Part shown: one piece after another, positions 49,646 to 58,346 of the stretch | How positions within the stretch are numbered: the first letter of the stretch is position 1 | Layout of the letters: every line of letters begins with the position of its first letter | Notes under the pieces: model-generated | What the model was told of the DNA's origin: nothing | Databases searched by the model: none | What the model saw: the letters and a program-made list of their open reading frames with translations, nothing else | NCBI GenBank assembly: GCA_017354415.1 | Contig: JAFMQY010000002.1 | Coordinates: forward strand, 1-58,605 | Reading direction: 5' to 3' | Length of the DNA: 58,605 nt | Source of the DNA: Nocardioides sp. | GTDB lineage: Bacteria > Actinomycetota > Actinomycetes > Propionibacteriales > Nocardioidaceae | Position numbers and translations under genes: made by a program

Positions 49646-50425
49646 TCAGCCGGTCGCGCTGCCCGCGAGGTCGGCGGCCGCCAGTGCCACCTCGGAGGCG
49701 ATCCGGCCGGGGACATCGTCGTCGGCGACGGCCACGACCACCGCCCACGCCGGGTCCGTACGGGTAGGGCGCGGCACCAGGGCGGCGGTGCACGAGACGC
49801 CGTCGCGGAACTCTCCGTGCTCACTCACCAGCGCACGGTCGGGGATCGACCCCAGCTCCGCCTCGAGCTGCTCGACGTCGGTACGGGTGCGGGAGGTGAA
49901 CGGACGCAGCTCGTGGGTCTCCAGGAACCGATGTCGCTGACGGGGGGTCATCGCGACCAGCAGCGCCTTGCCGAGGGCGGTCGCGTGCGCGGAGACGTCC
50001 AGGCCGACCTCGAAGTCCTCCAGGTACGGCGACCCCGCGGCCTCGGCGACCTCCACCACCGTGACCCGCTCGTCCTGGAGCAGGCCGAGGTAGGAGCTCA
50101 GCCCGACCCGTTCCGAGAGCTGTCGCAGCACCACGGCCGCGTCCGGCGGGCGATCCAGCGACGTGACGAGGTCGCGGAACCTGCGGGCGACCGACTCGCC
50201 GATCACGTAGGTCCCGTTGGGGAGCCGCGCCAGGTAGCCCTCATAGGCGAGCGTGCGCACGAGGTGATAGCTCGTGGAGATGTTCAGCTCGCACTTGCGG
50301 GCGATGGCCTTGACGGGAAGACCCGGTTCGCGGCCGACTGCCTCCAGAACTCGGACTGCGCGGCCGACACTCTGCACGAAGTCGTCCGGTCGGTTGTCAT
50401 CCCGGACCCGGTCATCAGGCTCCAT
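49646..50425 (-). CDS. IclR family transcriptional regulator
   Basis: 259 aa; ATG 50425 with GTGAGGT upstream is preferred over the longer ORF. Winged helix QSVGRAVRVLEAVGREPGLP with CELNISTSYHLVRTLAYEGYL, then the IclR effector domain (LSERVGLSSYLGLLQDERVT, DVSAHATALGKALLVAMTP, VSCTAALVPRPTR). It is divergent from the DUF59/amidohydrolase pair, which it probably controls through the 131-bp spacer. Aromatic or ketone metabolites are typical IclR effectors. Confidence 0.92.
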   Translation of the reverse strand: MEPDDRVRDDNRPDDFVQSVGRAVRVLEAVGREPGLPVKAIARKCELNISTSYHLVRTLAYEGYLARLPNGTYVIGESVARRFRDLVTSLDRPPDAAVVLRQLSERVGLSSYLGLLQDERVTVVEVAEAAGSPYLEDFEVGLDVSAHATALGKALLVAMTPRQRHRFLETHELRPFTSRTRTDVEQLEAELGSIPDRALVSEHGEFRDGVSCTAALVPRPTRTDPAWAVVVAVADDDVPGRIASEVALAAADLAGSATG

Positions 50426-50556
50426 CGCACACCTCACCACAGCCATCGCCCCCTCGGCTGTGGACCCATCGTAGGCAGCCGCCTCGGGGCCCACCGTTTC
50501 GTGATGTGAAATCCGAGGGGCTGTCAGGGCCACGGGAGCGGCGCGAAACTGGCGGC

Positions 50557-50961
50557 GTGATCGACCCGTCGGTGCGCGCTGTCCTGGGCGACGTCTACGA
50601 CCCGTGCTGCCGCGACAAGGGGATCTCCGTCGTCGACATGGGTCTGGTGCTCAGCGCGGAGATCGACGGGAGATCCGCACGGGTCGAGCTGATCCTCACC
50701 TCGGGGTGGTGCCCGTTCGCCACGAGCGTGCTGGGCGACGTCGAGTCGGCGGTGTGCTCGCTCCCGGACGTGGACACGGCGACGGTCGAGCTCGTATGGC
50801 ACGAGCCGTGGTCGCCCGAGCGGCTCTCCGACAGCGCCAAGGCCAAGCTGCGCTTCCTCCCTGACCCGGTGACCGTCGGCGACCCTACGTCGTACGTGGC
50901 CGCGAGCCGGGCCCGGCCACACTCCCCAGCCCTCTCTTCGAAGGACAGTCATGATCGGTGA
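50557..50961 (+). CDS. DUF59/MIP18 (PaaD-like) metal-sulfur cluster assembly factor
   Basis: 134 aa from GTG 50557 (VIDPSVRAVLGDVYDPCC). The MIP18 core is clear: GISVVDMGLVLSAEIDGR, VELILTSGWCPFATSVLGDVES, and WHEPWSPERLSDSAKAKL, with the conserved Cys in GWCP. These proteins help load iron or Fe-S centres. It overlaps the amidohydrolase by 11 bp. The same pair accompanies the Mim/Prm-type binuclear iron monooxygenases (propane/acetone/phenol), but no monooxygenase is present here. Confidence 0.85.
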   Translation: MIDPSVRAVLGDVYDPCCRDKGISVVDMGLVLSAEIDGRSARVELILTSGWCPFATSVLGDVESAVCSLPDVDTATVELVWHEPWSPERLSDSAKAKLRFLPDPVTVGDPTSYVAASRARPHSPALSSKDSHDR

Positions 50962-51949
50962 CGCATTCGTGTTCGACGGTGTCGCACACCCCTTCAACTT
51001 CGAGGCCGACAACGCCCGCGGACCGGCCGGCCAGATGTTCTCCAACCATCTGTACGCGTTCCACACGGTGCTGACGCCTCCGGGGCTGCCGTTGATGTCC
51101 GCAGAGGAGTTCTTGCACAAGTGGAGCGTCGAAGAGATCCACGAGATGGTCTATGGGAACTCCGACACCGACATGCTGGTCGCGATGCCGCTCCCCTTGA
51201 CCGACATGTACAAGGACGGACTGTCTCCGTGGACGGAGTGCGCCAAGCTCGCGCAGCTCGACCCCGAACGCACCGTCATGTGGGGCACCGTCAACCCCTT
51301 GGAAGGCAAGGCGGCGCTCGACGACCTGACCCGTCAGGTCGAGGAGTACGGCGCGAAGGCGTTCAAGTTCTACAACGTGCGCTACGAGGACGGTGGTCAG
51401 GTGCCGTGGCGGATGGACGACCCGAAGGTCGCCTTCCCCATCTTCGAGCGGATGCAGGAGCTGGGGGTGAACCTCGTGGGCGTGCACAAAGGGGTCCCGC
51501 TCGGGCCGCAGATGATCGAGCACACCCAGACCTGGGACATGGACGGCGCGGCCGGCGCCTTCCCGGACATCAACTTCGTGATCTACCACGTCGGCCTGCC
51601 TTTCATCGACGAGACCTGCTGGCAGCTGATCCGCTACCCGAACCTGTATGCCTCACTGGCGGCGACCATCAACTTCGTGGTCCGCTCACCCCGGCTGTTC
51701 GCGGAGCTGCTCGGCAAGCTGCTCTTCTGGTGCGGCGAGGACAAGATCGTCTACGGCAGCGAGGCGCCGATCTGGCAGCCGCAGTGGGCACTCGAGGCGT
51801 TCTGGAACTTCGAGATCCCCCAGGACCTCGTCGACGGCTACGGCTACCCGCCGCTGACCGAGCAGGCCAAGCGCAAGATCCTCGGCGAGAACCTCTTGCG
51901 CCTACACGGAATGGACGTCGAGGAGACCAGGGCGCGGCTCGCCGGCTGA
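50951..51949 (+). CDS. Amidohydrolase-2 family protein
   Basis: 332 aa starting at ATG 50951 with GAAGGA upstream. VFDGVAHPFNF opens the metal-binding TIM barrel (the usual HxH is AHPF here), VNLVGVHKGVP supplies the second His, YHVGLPF the third, and IVYGSEAP the late acidic position (usually a catalytic Asp). It belongs to the amidohydrolase-2 group linked to acetone/alkane monooxygenase clusters, where it accompanies DUF59. The Glu instead of Asp in YGSEAP and the reduced first motif cast some doubt on full hydrolytic activity. Confidence 0.85.
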   Translation: MIGDAFVFDGVAHPFNFEADNARGPAGQMFSNHLYAFHTVLTPPGLPLMSAEEFLHKWSVEEIHEMVYGNSDTDMLVAMPLPLTDMYKDGLSPWTECAKLAQLDPERTVMWGTVNPLEGKAALDDLTRQVEEYGAKAFKFYNVRYEDGGQVPWRMDDPKVAFPIFERMQELGVNLVGVHKGVPLGPQMIEHTQTWDMDGAAGAFPDINFVIYHVGLPFIDETCWQLIRYPNLYASLAATINFVVRSPRLFAELLGKLLFWCGEDKIVYGSEAPIWQPQWALEAFWNFEIPQDLVDGYGYPPLTEQAKRKILGENLLRLHGMDVEETRARLAG

Positions 51950-51990
51950 CTCGTCCGTCGGCTCGGCGACGAGCGGGGTGATCTGAATGG

Positions 51991-52407
51991 TCATCGGACG
52001 AGCTCCGCGAGCAGGTTCTCGACCCGGTGACGGATCTCGTCGCGGATCGGACGGACCACCTCGATGGCCTGGCCGGCGGGGTCGTCGAGGACCCAGTCCT
52101 CGTAGCGTTTGCCCGGGAAGTAGGGACATTCGTCGCCGCAGCCCATGGTGACGACGACGTCCGCCTCGTGGACCGCAGTGTCGCTCAGCAGCTTCGGGGC
52201 TTCGCTGGCGATGTCGATGCCCTCCTCGGCCATCGCCGCGACGGCGACCGGGTTGACCTGGTCCGCGGGTTGCGAGCCCGCCGAGAGCACCTGGACCCGG
52301 TCGCCGGCGAGGTGCTGGAGGTATCCCGCGGCCATCTGCGAGCGGCCGGCGTTGTGCACGCAGACGAACAGCACGGTCGGTGTGGCGTGGTCGGGCTGAC
52401 GGGTCAC
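51991..52407 (-). CDS. arsC: Arsenate reductase, LMW-phosphatase type
   Basis: 138 aa; GTG 52407 (VTRQPDHATPTVLFVCVHNA) overlaps the aquaporin stop by 4 bp. The P-loop is CVHNAGRS (C-X5-R), the family form of the thioredoxin- or mycothiol-linked arsenate reductases; GCGDECPYFPG provides the additional cysteines, and DWVLDDPAGQ the catalytic Asp-Pro. It reduces As(V) to As(III). Last gene of arsR-aqp-arsC. Confidence 0.93.
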   Translation of the reverse strand: MTRQPDHATPTVLFVCVHNAGRSQMAAGYLQHLAGDRVQVLSAGSQPADQVNPVAVAAMAEEGIDIASEAPKLLSDTAVHEADVVVTMGCGDECPYFPGKRYEDWVLDDPAGQAIEVVRPIRDEIRHRVENLLAELVR

Positions 52408-53093
52408 GGCGTCTCCTCGGAGACCGGCTGACGGGCGGGCGCCGACCGGAGCAGCAGGACGGCGCCGGCTCCCAGTGCACCGCCCACGAGCTGCATGAGG
52501 ACGAACGGCGGAACCGAGGAGGGCGCGATCCCGGCGAAGGTGTCGGACAGCATACGGCCGATCGTCACTGCCGGGTTCGCGAAGCTCGTGGAGCTGGTGA
52601 ACCAGTACGCCGCGGCGATGTAGCCCCCGACGGCGAACGCCACCGTTTCGATCCTCGGGGATCGGAGCGCCCCGAAGACGACGACCACGAGGCCCAAGGT
52701 CGCCACCACCTCGCCCAGGAGGTGCCCGCCGGTGGCCCGGTCGTGGCCGGAGATCGACACCGCATCCAGGTCGAACATCAGGTTCGCGACGATCGCGCCC
52801 ACGATGCCGCCGGCCACCTGCGCGGCGATCGACCACGCCGCATGACGGGTTGTGATCCGGCCCAGGGCTCGCTCGACCAGCGTGACGACCGGGTTGAACG
52901 ACGCCGAGACCGGTTGCAGGGCGAGGATCAGCGCGACCAGGACCGCGCCGGTCGCCAGGCTGTTCTCGAGCAGCTGCACGCCGGTGTCGTGCGGCGACAA
53001 CCGCTGCGCTGCGATCCCCGAGCCGATCACCGTGGCCACGAGGAACGCGGTGCCGAGGAGCTCGGCCGCGGTGCGTTGGACCAAGGTCGGCAT
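52404..53093 (-). CDS. aqpS: Aquaglyceroporin of the arsenic operon (AqpS-like)
   Basis: 229 aa, about six transmembrane helices. The two half-membrane loops carry SFNPVVT (NPV in place of NPA) and SFANPAVTIGRML. ATG 53093 shares a base with the ArsR stop (TGATG). In Sinorhizobium meliloti AqpS replaces an arsenite pump: As(III) made by ArsC leaves the cell down its gradient through the channel. The same arrangement arsR-aqpS-arsC here implies the same route, with no ArsB or Acr3 in the window. Confidence 0.9.
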   Translation of the reverse strand: MPTLVQRTAAELLGTAFLVATVIGSGIAAQRLSPHDTGVQLLENSLATGAVLVALILALQPVSASFNPVVTLVERALGRITTRHAAWSIAAQVAGGIVGAIVANLMFDLDAVSISGHDRATGGHLLGEVVATLGLVVVVFGALRSPRIETVAFAVGGYIAAAYWFTSSTSFANPAVTIGRMLSDTFAGIAPSSVPPFVLMQLVGGALGAGAVLLLRSAPARQPVSEETP

Positions 53094-53452
53094 CAGACGC
53101 TCACGCCGCCGAGCAGCGTGGCCAGGTCGCTCAACGCGCCGGCGTCGATCCGGTAGTACACCCACACGCCCCGCTTCTCACGATCCAGCAGTCCCGCCTC
53201 GTGCAGCAGCTTGAGGTGGTGGCTGATGGTCGGCTGCGACAGTGCGAAGGCGTCGTTCAGGTCGCACACACAGGCCTCCCCGTCGGCGTGCGACGCGACC
53301 AGGGACAACAGCCGTAGCCGAACCGGATCGGCGATCGCCTTGAGCAACGGCGCGATGCGCTCGGCGGACTCCGCGGACAGTGGCTCCCGGGTGACCGGGG
53401 AGCAGCAGGCCACCGCCTGGACCGGGGTCAGCTCGAGCAAGGACTTCGACAT
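53093..53452 (-). CDS. arsR: ArsR family arsenic-responsive repressor
   Basis: 119 aa. Winged helix KAIADPVRLRLLSLVASH, LSQPTISHHLKLLHEAGLLD and KRGVWVYYRID; GEACVCDLNDAF contains the Cys-x-Cys As(III) site at the start of the recognition region. An N-terminal ACCSP adds a vicinal Cys pair, as in ArsR proteins of actinobacteria. It leads the operon and should repress it until arsenite binds. Confidence 0.93.
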   Translation of the reverse strand: MSKSLLELTPVQAVACCSPVTREPLSAESAERIAPLLKAIADPVRLRLLSLVASHADGEACVCDLNDAFALSQPTISHHLKLLHEAGLLDREKRGVWVYYRIDAGALSDLATLLGGVSV

Positions 53453-53480
53453 GTGTCTATGTTGACAGACGTCGATGTCT
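53453..53480 (-). promoter_or_regulatory. Probable arsR promoter/operator
   Basis: Directly before the arsR start codon the minus strand reads GTCTGTCAACATAGACA; on the plus strand TCTATGTTGACAG. The ATGTTGAC/TGTCTA elements look like ArsR boxes. An ATG for a remnant ORF on the plus strand overlaps it. Confidence 0.45.
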
Positions 53481-53640
53481 CGTGCCAGTGTCCGGTGGTC
53501 GATCAACCATCTCGGGGTCGAGGTGGCCGACACCGACGCCGTCGACGCCGAGCAGACCCGGCTCGCCGAAGCCGGCTTCGCCTCGATCGACGAGAGGGGC
53601 AGCTCCCCAGGTCGCGGACTGCTGCTGAGCCGCGCGGAGC
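53475..53640 (+). pseudogene. Fragment of an ArsI/CadI-like VOC protein
   Basis: In frame from 53475, INHLGVEVADTDAVDAEQTR and LAEAGFASIDERG match the middle of cadmium/arsenic-induced glyoxalase-fold proteins (CadI, ArsI), where NHLGVEV carries a metal-binding His. The N-terminal beta-strands and everything after the fragment are missing. It lies opposite arsR, a place where arsI often sits, so an ars locus gene was lost by deletion. Confidence 0.75.
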
Positions 53641-53708
53641 AGGACGACGCGCCCGGCGTCGTAGGCCCTCGGGAAAGGGAGCAACGGCGCCACCACGGCG
53701 TTGTTCTT

Positions 53709-53716
53709 CGTATACG
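53709..53716. promoter_or_regulatory. GntR (FadR subfamily) operator
   Basis: CGTATACG is a perfect palindrome inside TTCGTATACGGTT, close to the FadR-type consensus TNGTNNNACNA. It lies about 40 bp before the GntR start and beside TTGACG, so it likely gives autoregulation and perhaps control of the divergent operon. Confidence 0.5.
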
Positions 53717-53756
53717 GTTGACGCGCAGGTGCTGGCGTACCGAGGGAGGTACTGGG

Positions 53757-54485
53757 GTGAGCTCTCCTGACGGTCCGACCTGGGAACCGGATCTCGTGGA
53801 CCCGATGCGCGCCTCGATCGGGGATCGCCACCTGAGCCTGCGCGACCAGGTGCTCGCAGAGCTCCGTCGCCGGATCATCGACGCGGAGTACCGGCCGGGC
53901 GAACGCCTCACGGAGGATCGGCTCGCCGAGGACTTCGGGGTCTCCCGCAACCCGGTCCGGGAGGCGCTGCGGGTGGTCGAGGCAGAGGGCTTCGTCGTCC
54001 TGCAACCGCGTCGGGGGGCGGTGGTGGCCGATCCGGATGAGCGCTTGATGCGTGACATGTTCGCCGCGCGGGCGGTGCTGGAGCCGTTGGCGGCTCGGAT
54101 CGCGGCCGAGCGGGCCAGTGAGGAGCAGCTGCACGGGCTTCGCCGCCTGTTGGACCGCGCCCGTGAGGCCACGGAAGCAGACGACCTCGCGACAGTCGCC
54201 GAGCTCAACACCGAGCTGCACGGCGCGGTGGCGCAGATGTCGGGCAACCGGTGGCTCGTGCAGTTCTCGACCTCGATGTACCGCCACGTCCACTGGGTCT
54301 TCCGCCTCGGCGCGTCCGCGCGCGCCGTGCACTCGTGGCAGGAGCACGTCCGGCTGGTCGAGGCCCTCGAGTCGCGGGATCCCGACGCCGCGGAGCGGGC
54401 CGCCGCCGACCACGTGCATGCCGCCGAGACCGCAGCGATCGACCGCGGCAGCACCGGGAACGAGTCGCTACCGGCTGGGGTCTGA
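53757..54485 (+). CDS. GntR family regulator, FadR/FCD subfamily
   Basis: 242 aa; GTG 53757 has GGGAGGT 7 nt upstream, and the longer ORF includes the unrelated CadI fragment. Winged helix LRDQVLAELRRRIIDAEYRP, TEDRLAEDFGVSRNPVREAL; the FCD domain follows with ELNTELHGAVAQMSGN and EHVRLVEALESRDPDAAERA, where His residues bind metal. Convergent with the ggt/ABC operon (20-bp gap), so control of that operon is possible but indirect. Confidence 0.9.
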   Translation: MSSPDGPTWEPDLVDPMRASIGDRHLSLRDQVLAELRRRIIDAEYRPGERLTEDRLAEDFGVSRNPVREALRVVEAEGFVVLQPRRGAVVADPDERLMRDMFAARAVLEPLAARIAAERASEEQLHGLRRLLDRAREATEADDLATVAELNTELHGAVAQMSGNRWLVQFSTSMYRHVHWVFRLGASARAVHSWQEHVRLVEALESRDPDAAERAAADHVHAAETAAIDRGSTGNESLPAGV

Positions 54486-54505
54486 GCTCCGGCGCTTCAC
54501 GCGGC

Positions 54506-56290
54506 TCAGCGTCCCGCGGCGTACCCCTGGGATCCGCGCGGATTGGCCGCGGCCGACAGCAGTCCGGTGCCGGGGTCGCGGGCCACGGCACACAGCCGGC
54601 CCAGGGACCACGAGCCACTTCGGGTGACCCGATGGCCGAGCACCGCCAACCCGTCGAGGACGACGTCGCCGAGGCGGTCCTCGGCGACGAGCTCGCCGGG
54701 GATCATCTCGCGCGGGTAGAACGAGCTGGGGAAGGACGTCGTATGGAACGACGGCGCGTCGATCGCCGCCTGGAGGTCCTGTCCTCCGACGAGATGGCGC
54801 AGCAGGAACGGCAGCTGCCACTGGTCCTGCTGGTCGCCGCCGGGGGTGCCGCAGGCCAGCACCGGACGGCCGTCTCGCAGCACCAGCGTCGGCGACAAAG
54901 TCGTCCGGGGACGGCGTCCCGGAGCGAGAGACGAAGGGAGCCCCTCGTCCAGCCAGAACATCTGCATCCGGCTGCCCAGGCAGAACCCGAGCTCGGGCAC
55001 CGTCGGCGAGCTCTGCAGCCATCCGCCGCTCGGGGTCGCCGAGATCATGTTGCCCCAGCGGTCGACGACGTCGATGTGGCAGGTGTCGCCTCGCGTCTCG
55101 CCGCTCCGCGCCACCGTCGGTTCGCCCAGGCCTGCGCCCGTCGGGACGCCGGACGTGCGGCGTAGATGGCCGGGCAGCCGAGGGGCCAGTCCACCGGCTG
55201 CGCCGGGACGCAGCTCCGGTGAGGCCTGATCGCCGACCAGGTGTCGCCGCTCGGCGACGTACGACGGCTCGAGCAGCTGGTCGAGGGTGACCGGGCTGTC
55301 CTCGCCGTACCACGCCTCGCGATCGGCGAAGGCCAGCTTGAGCACCTCGGTGATCGTGTGCACGCCCTCGACCGTCGACGGGTCGAGCGCCTCCGCCGGC
55401 ATCCCGTCGAGGATCGCCAACGACTGGAGCAGGACCGGGCCCTGGCCCCAGGTCCCGGTCTTCGCGACGTCGACGTCGCGGAAGCGGTGGACCGCCGCGG
55501 GCTCGTACGACGCCTGCCACGCGGCCATGTCCGCGGCTGTCACGAGCCCGGGATGGTCGGCGCCGCTGGAGTCGCGGTACGGCAGCCGCTGGAAGGCGTC
55601 GACCGCCTCGGCCACGAATCCCTCGCGCCATGCCCGGCGGGCGGCGGCGAACTGGGCTTCCCGATCCGATCCTGCGGCCTCGCCCGCCTCGACCAGGCGG
55701 GCAAGCACCTCGGCGTACGCCGGGTTGACCACGAGCTCCCACGGTCGGGGCGCTCGTCCGTGCGGCAGCCACTGAGCCGCCGATGTCGGCCAGTGGTCAC
55801 GGAACGTCGGCTCCATGGCCGCAACCAGCGCCGCGGCCCGGGGCAGGATCGGGTGGCCGGATCGGGCGTACCCGTGGGCGTAGGACAGGACGTCGCGGAG
55901 GTGACGGGTGCCGTGGTCGGCGGCCAGCATCAGCCAGGCGTCGACGGCTCCGGGTACGGCGGCCGCCAGCGGGCCGGCGCCCGGGACCAGGTGGAGCCCG
56001 AGATCGAGGTAGTGCTCGCGCGTCGCCCCCGCCGGCGCCGGACCCTGACCGCAGAGGACGGTCGGCGTGGGGTCGTCGGCAGTCGCGAACACGGCGGGCA
56101 CCTCGCCACCGGGGCCGTTCAGATGGGGCTCGACCACATGCAGCACGAAGGCGCCGGCGACGGCGGCGTCGAACGCGTTGCCGCCCGCCTCCAGCTCCGC
56201 CATGGCCGACTGCGACGCGAGCCAGTGCGTCGACGACGTCATGCCGAACGTGCCGCGGAGTGTGGGGCGCGTGGTGAAGTCCTCGCTCAC
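54506..56290 (-). CDS. Gamma-glutamyltransferase family protein
   Basis: 594 aa; GTG 56290 overlaps the upstream ABC stop (GTGA). N-terminal GMTSSTHWLASQSAMAELEAGGNAFDAAVA and HVVEPHLNGPGGEV are typical of the large subunit. The conserved Thr that becomes the nucleophile after self-cleavage is in GDTCHIDVVDRWGNMIS, and LACGTPGGDQQDQW is the small-subunit signature. No signal peptide is evident, so the enzyme may act in the cytoplasm. Located after a peptide ABC transporter, it probably processes imported gamma-glutamyl compounds such as glutathione. Confidence 0.9.
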   Translation of the reverse strand: MSEDFTTRPTLRGTFGMTSSTHWLASQSAMAELEAGGNAFDAAVAGAFVLHVVEPHLNGPGGEVPAVFATADDPTPTVLCGQGPAPAGATREHYLDLGLHLVPGAGPLAAAVPGAVDAWLMLAADHGTRHLRDVLSYAHGYARSGHPILPRAAALVAAMEPTFRDHWPTSAAQWLPHGRAPRPWELVVNPAYAEVLARLVEAGEAAGSDREAQFAAARRAWREGFVAEAVDAFQRLPYRDSSGADHPGLVTAADMAAWQASYEPAAVHRFRDVDVAKTGTWGQGPVLLQSLAILDGMPAEALDPSTVEGVHTITEVLKLAFADREAWYGEDSPVTLDQLLEPSYVAERRHLVGDQASPELRPGAAGGLAPRLPGHLRRTSGVPTGAGLGEPTVARSGETRGDTCHIDVVDRWGNMISATPSGGWLQSSPTVPELGFCLGSRMQMFWLDEGLPSSLAPGRRPRTTLSPTLVLRDGRPVLACGTPGGDQQDQWQLPFLLRHLVGGQDLQAAIDAPSFHTTSFPSSFYPREMIPGELVAEDRLGDVVLDGLAVLGHRVTRSGSWSLGRLCAVARDPGTGLLSAAANPRGSQGYAAGR

Positions 56291-57312
56291 CGCCGGCGCT
56301 CCACGAGACGGCTGGGCTGCGTCGGGTCCGGGAGGTCGCGCACGTCGGGCCCGGTGCCGTCGTCGGCGACCAGATGACAGGCGACTGACCCGTGCGACAT
56401 CTCCCGCAGGGCGGGGACCTCGGTCCGGCAGCGGTCCTCGGCCAGTGGGCAACGAGTGTGGAACCGGCAGCCGGAAGGCGGGTCGATCTGGCTCGGGAGC
56501 TCGCCGGAGAGCACCACCCGGGTGCGCTTCCGCTGGCGACTCGGGTCGGGCACGGGTGCGGCCGACAGCAGTGCCTGCGTGTAAGGGTGCCGCGGGTGCT
56601 CGAAGATCAGCTCCCGGGTCCCCACTTCGGCCACCCGGCCGAGGTACATCACGACCACCCGGTCCGCGAGGTACTCGACCGCCGCCAGGTCGTGGGTGAT
56701 GAAGAGGCAGGCGAACCCGAGATCGCGCTGGAGGTCGGTCAGCAGGTTCAGCACGCTCGCCTGCACCGAGACGTCGAGGGCGCTGGTGGGCTCGTCCGCG
56801 ACCAGCAGTCGCGGCCGCGAGACCAGCGCCCGGGCGATGCTGACGCGCTGCCGCTGGCCGCCGGACAGCTCATGGGGGTAGCGCTCGGCGACGCCCGCCC
56901 GCATCCCCACCTGCTCGAGCACCTCGCGCACCCGGGCCGAGCGGTCGGATCGTGGGACGCCGTGCAACCGGAGGGGCTCGGCGACGATGTCTCCGACCCG
57001 CATCCGCGGGTCGAGCGAGCTCGCGGGGTCCTGGAAGACGATCGAGACGGTACGACGGTGGGGCCGCAGGGCGCGACGGGACATGCTCCCGACGTCGACC
57101 CCGCCGATCCGCACGGTCCCCGACGTGGGGTCGATCAGCCGGACGATGAGCCGGCCGACGGTCGACTTCCCGGAGCCACTCTCACCGACCAGCGCGAGGA
57201 CCTCGCCGGGGTCGACCCGCAGCGAGAGGCCGTCGACCGCGTGGACCGGGCCGAAGTGCTTCACCAGGTCGACGACCTCGCAGACGGCGGTGGTCGTGGC
57301 CTCCGCGGTCAT
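56287..57312 (-). CDS. Dipeptide/oligopeptide ABC transporter ATPase (DppF/OppF type)
   Basis: 341 aa; ATG 57312 overlaps the previous stop (ATGA). Walker A GESGSGKSTVG, signature LSGGQRQRVSIA, Walker B LLVADEPTSALD, H-loop in FITHDLAAVEYLAD. The C-terminal oligopeptide domain has CRFHTRCPLAEDRC, where the Cys may bind a cluster. It pairs with the DppD-type ATPase encoded upstream. Confidence 0.94.
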   Translation of the reverse strand: MTAEATTTAVCEVVDLVKHFGPVHAVDGLSLRVDPGEVLALVGESGSGKSTVGRLIVRLIDPTSGTVRIGGVDVGSMSRRALRPHRRTVSIVFQDPASSLDPRMRVGDIVAEPLRLHGVPRSDRSARVREVLEQVGMRAGVAERYPHELSGGQRQRVSIARALVSRPRLLVADEPTSALDVSVQASVLNLLTDLQRDLGFACLFITHDLAAVEYLADRVVVMYLGRVAEVGTRELIFEHPRHPYTQALLSAAPVPDPSRQRKRTRVVLSGELPSQIDPPSGCRFHTRCPLAEDRCRTEVPALREMSHGSVACHLVADDGTGPDVRDLPDPTQPSRLVERRR

Positions 57313-58346
57313 GCCGTCTCCTTCCCGCCGGTGCCCGCCGGATGCCAGCACGCCACCTGATGGCTGCTCTGTGGGGCCCGCTCGAGCGGTGGCTGACGCG
57401 TCCGACAGGTCTCGTCGGCGGCCGGGCACCGCTCCGCGAACGTACAACGGTCCTCCGGGCTCTCCAGCACCGGGACCAGCCCCGGGATCTCCCGGAGTCG
57501 GCGCTCGTCCTCGTCGATGCGAGCCGTGGGAACCGCACCGAGCAGACCGACCGTGTAGTGGTGTCTCGGCCGGGCGAAGAGCTCGTGGATCTCTCCGCGC
57601 TCGACCACTCGACCGGCGTACATCACCAGCACGCGGTCCGCGATGTCGGCCACGACGCCGAGGTCGTGGGTGATCAGCACGACCGCGGCCCCGAGCCGGT
57701 CGCGCAGGTCGCGGAGGACGTCGAGGATCCCGGCCTGGACGGTCACGTCCAGGGCGGTCGTCGGCTCGTCGGCGACGAGCACCTCCGGGTTGCCGGCGAC
57801 GGCCATCGCGATCATGACCCGCTGACGCAGGCCGCCGGACAGCTGGTGGGGGTACTGGCGCAGACGCTCGCGCGGGTTGGCGATCCCCACCAGGTCGAGC
57901 AGCTCGGCCGCGCGGTCCAGGGCGTGCCGGCGGTCCATGCCCTCGTGCACCCGGAGCACCTCCGCGACCTGGCGCCCCACCGTGAACACCGGGTTGAGCG
58001 AGGTCATCGGCTCCTGGAAGACGTAGGCGATCCGCGAGCCGCGCACGCGCTGGAGCTCTGCCTTCGAGGCCCCGACGAGCTCCTGTCCGGCCAGCTGGAC
58101 GCTGCCGGTCACGGTCGCGTTGCGCGGCAGCAGGCCGGACAGCGCCATCGCCATCACGCTCTTGCCGCAGCCGGACTCTCCCACCACCGCGAGCAGCTCA
58201 CCTGCTCGGGCCTCCAGGGAGACCTGGTCGACCGCGCAGACATGGCCGTCCTCGGTGCGGAAGTCGACGCTCAGGTCGCGCACCTTCAGCAGCGGGCTGC
58301 CCGAGCCCGGATGCCACGGGTCGACGTCTGTCGTGGTGATCGTCAT
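57309..58346 (-). CDS. Dipeptide/oligopeptide ABC transporter ATPase (DppD/OppD type)
   Basis: 345 aa; ATG 58346 overlaps the permease stop (ATGA). Walker A GESGCGKSVMA, signature LSGGLRQRVMIA, Walker B VLVADEPTTALD, H-loop LITHDLGVVADIAD, C-terminal CTFAERCPAADETC. Transporter subunits and GGT are all linked by 4-bp overlaps, showing one operon. Confidence 0.94.
   Translation of the reverse strand: MTITTTDVDPWHPGSGSPLLKVRDLSVDFRTEDGHVCAVDQVSLEARAGELLAVVGESGCGKSVMAMALSGLLPRNATVTGSVQLAGQELVGASKAELQRVRGSRIAYVFQEPMTSLNPVFTVGRQVAEVLRVHEGMDRRHALDRAAELLDLVGIANPRERLRQYPHQLSGGLRQRVMIAMAVAGNPEVLVADEPTTALDVTVQAGILDVLRDLRDRLGAAVVLITHDLGVVADIADRVLVMYAGRVVERGEIHELFARPRHHYTVGLLGAVPTARIDEDERRLREIPGLVPVLESPEDRCTFAERCPAADETCRTRQPPLERAPQSSHQVACWHPAGTGGKETA

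Noticed and set aside
53475-54485. Single 336-aa VOC-GntR fusion protein
   Set aside because: The VOC part is a fragment; a strong ribosome site and normal GntR N-terminus occur at 53757.
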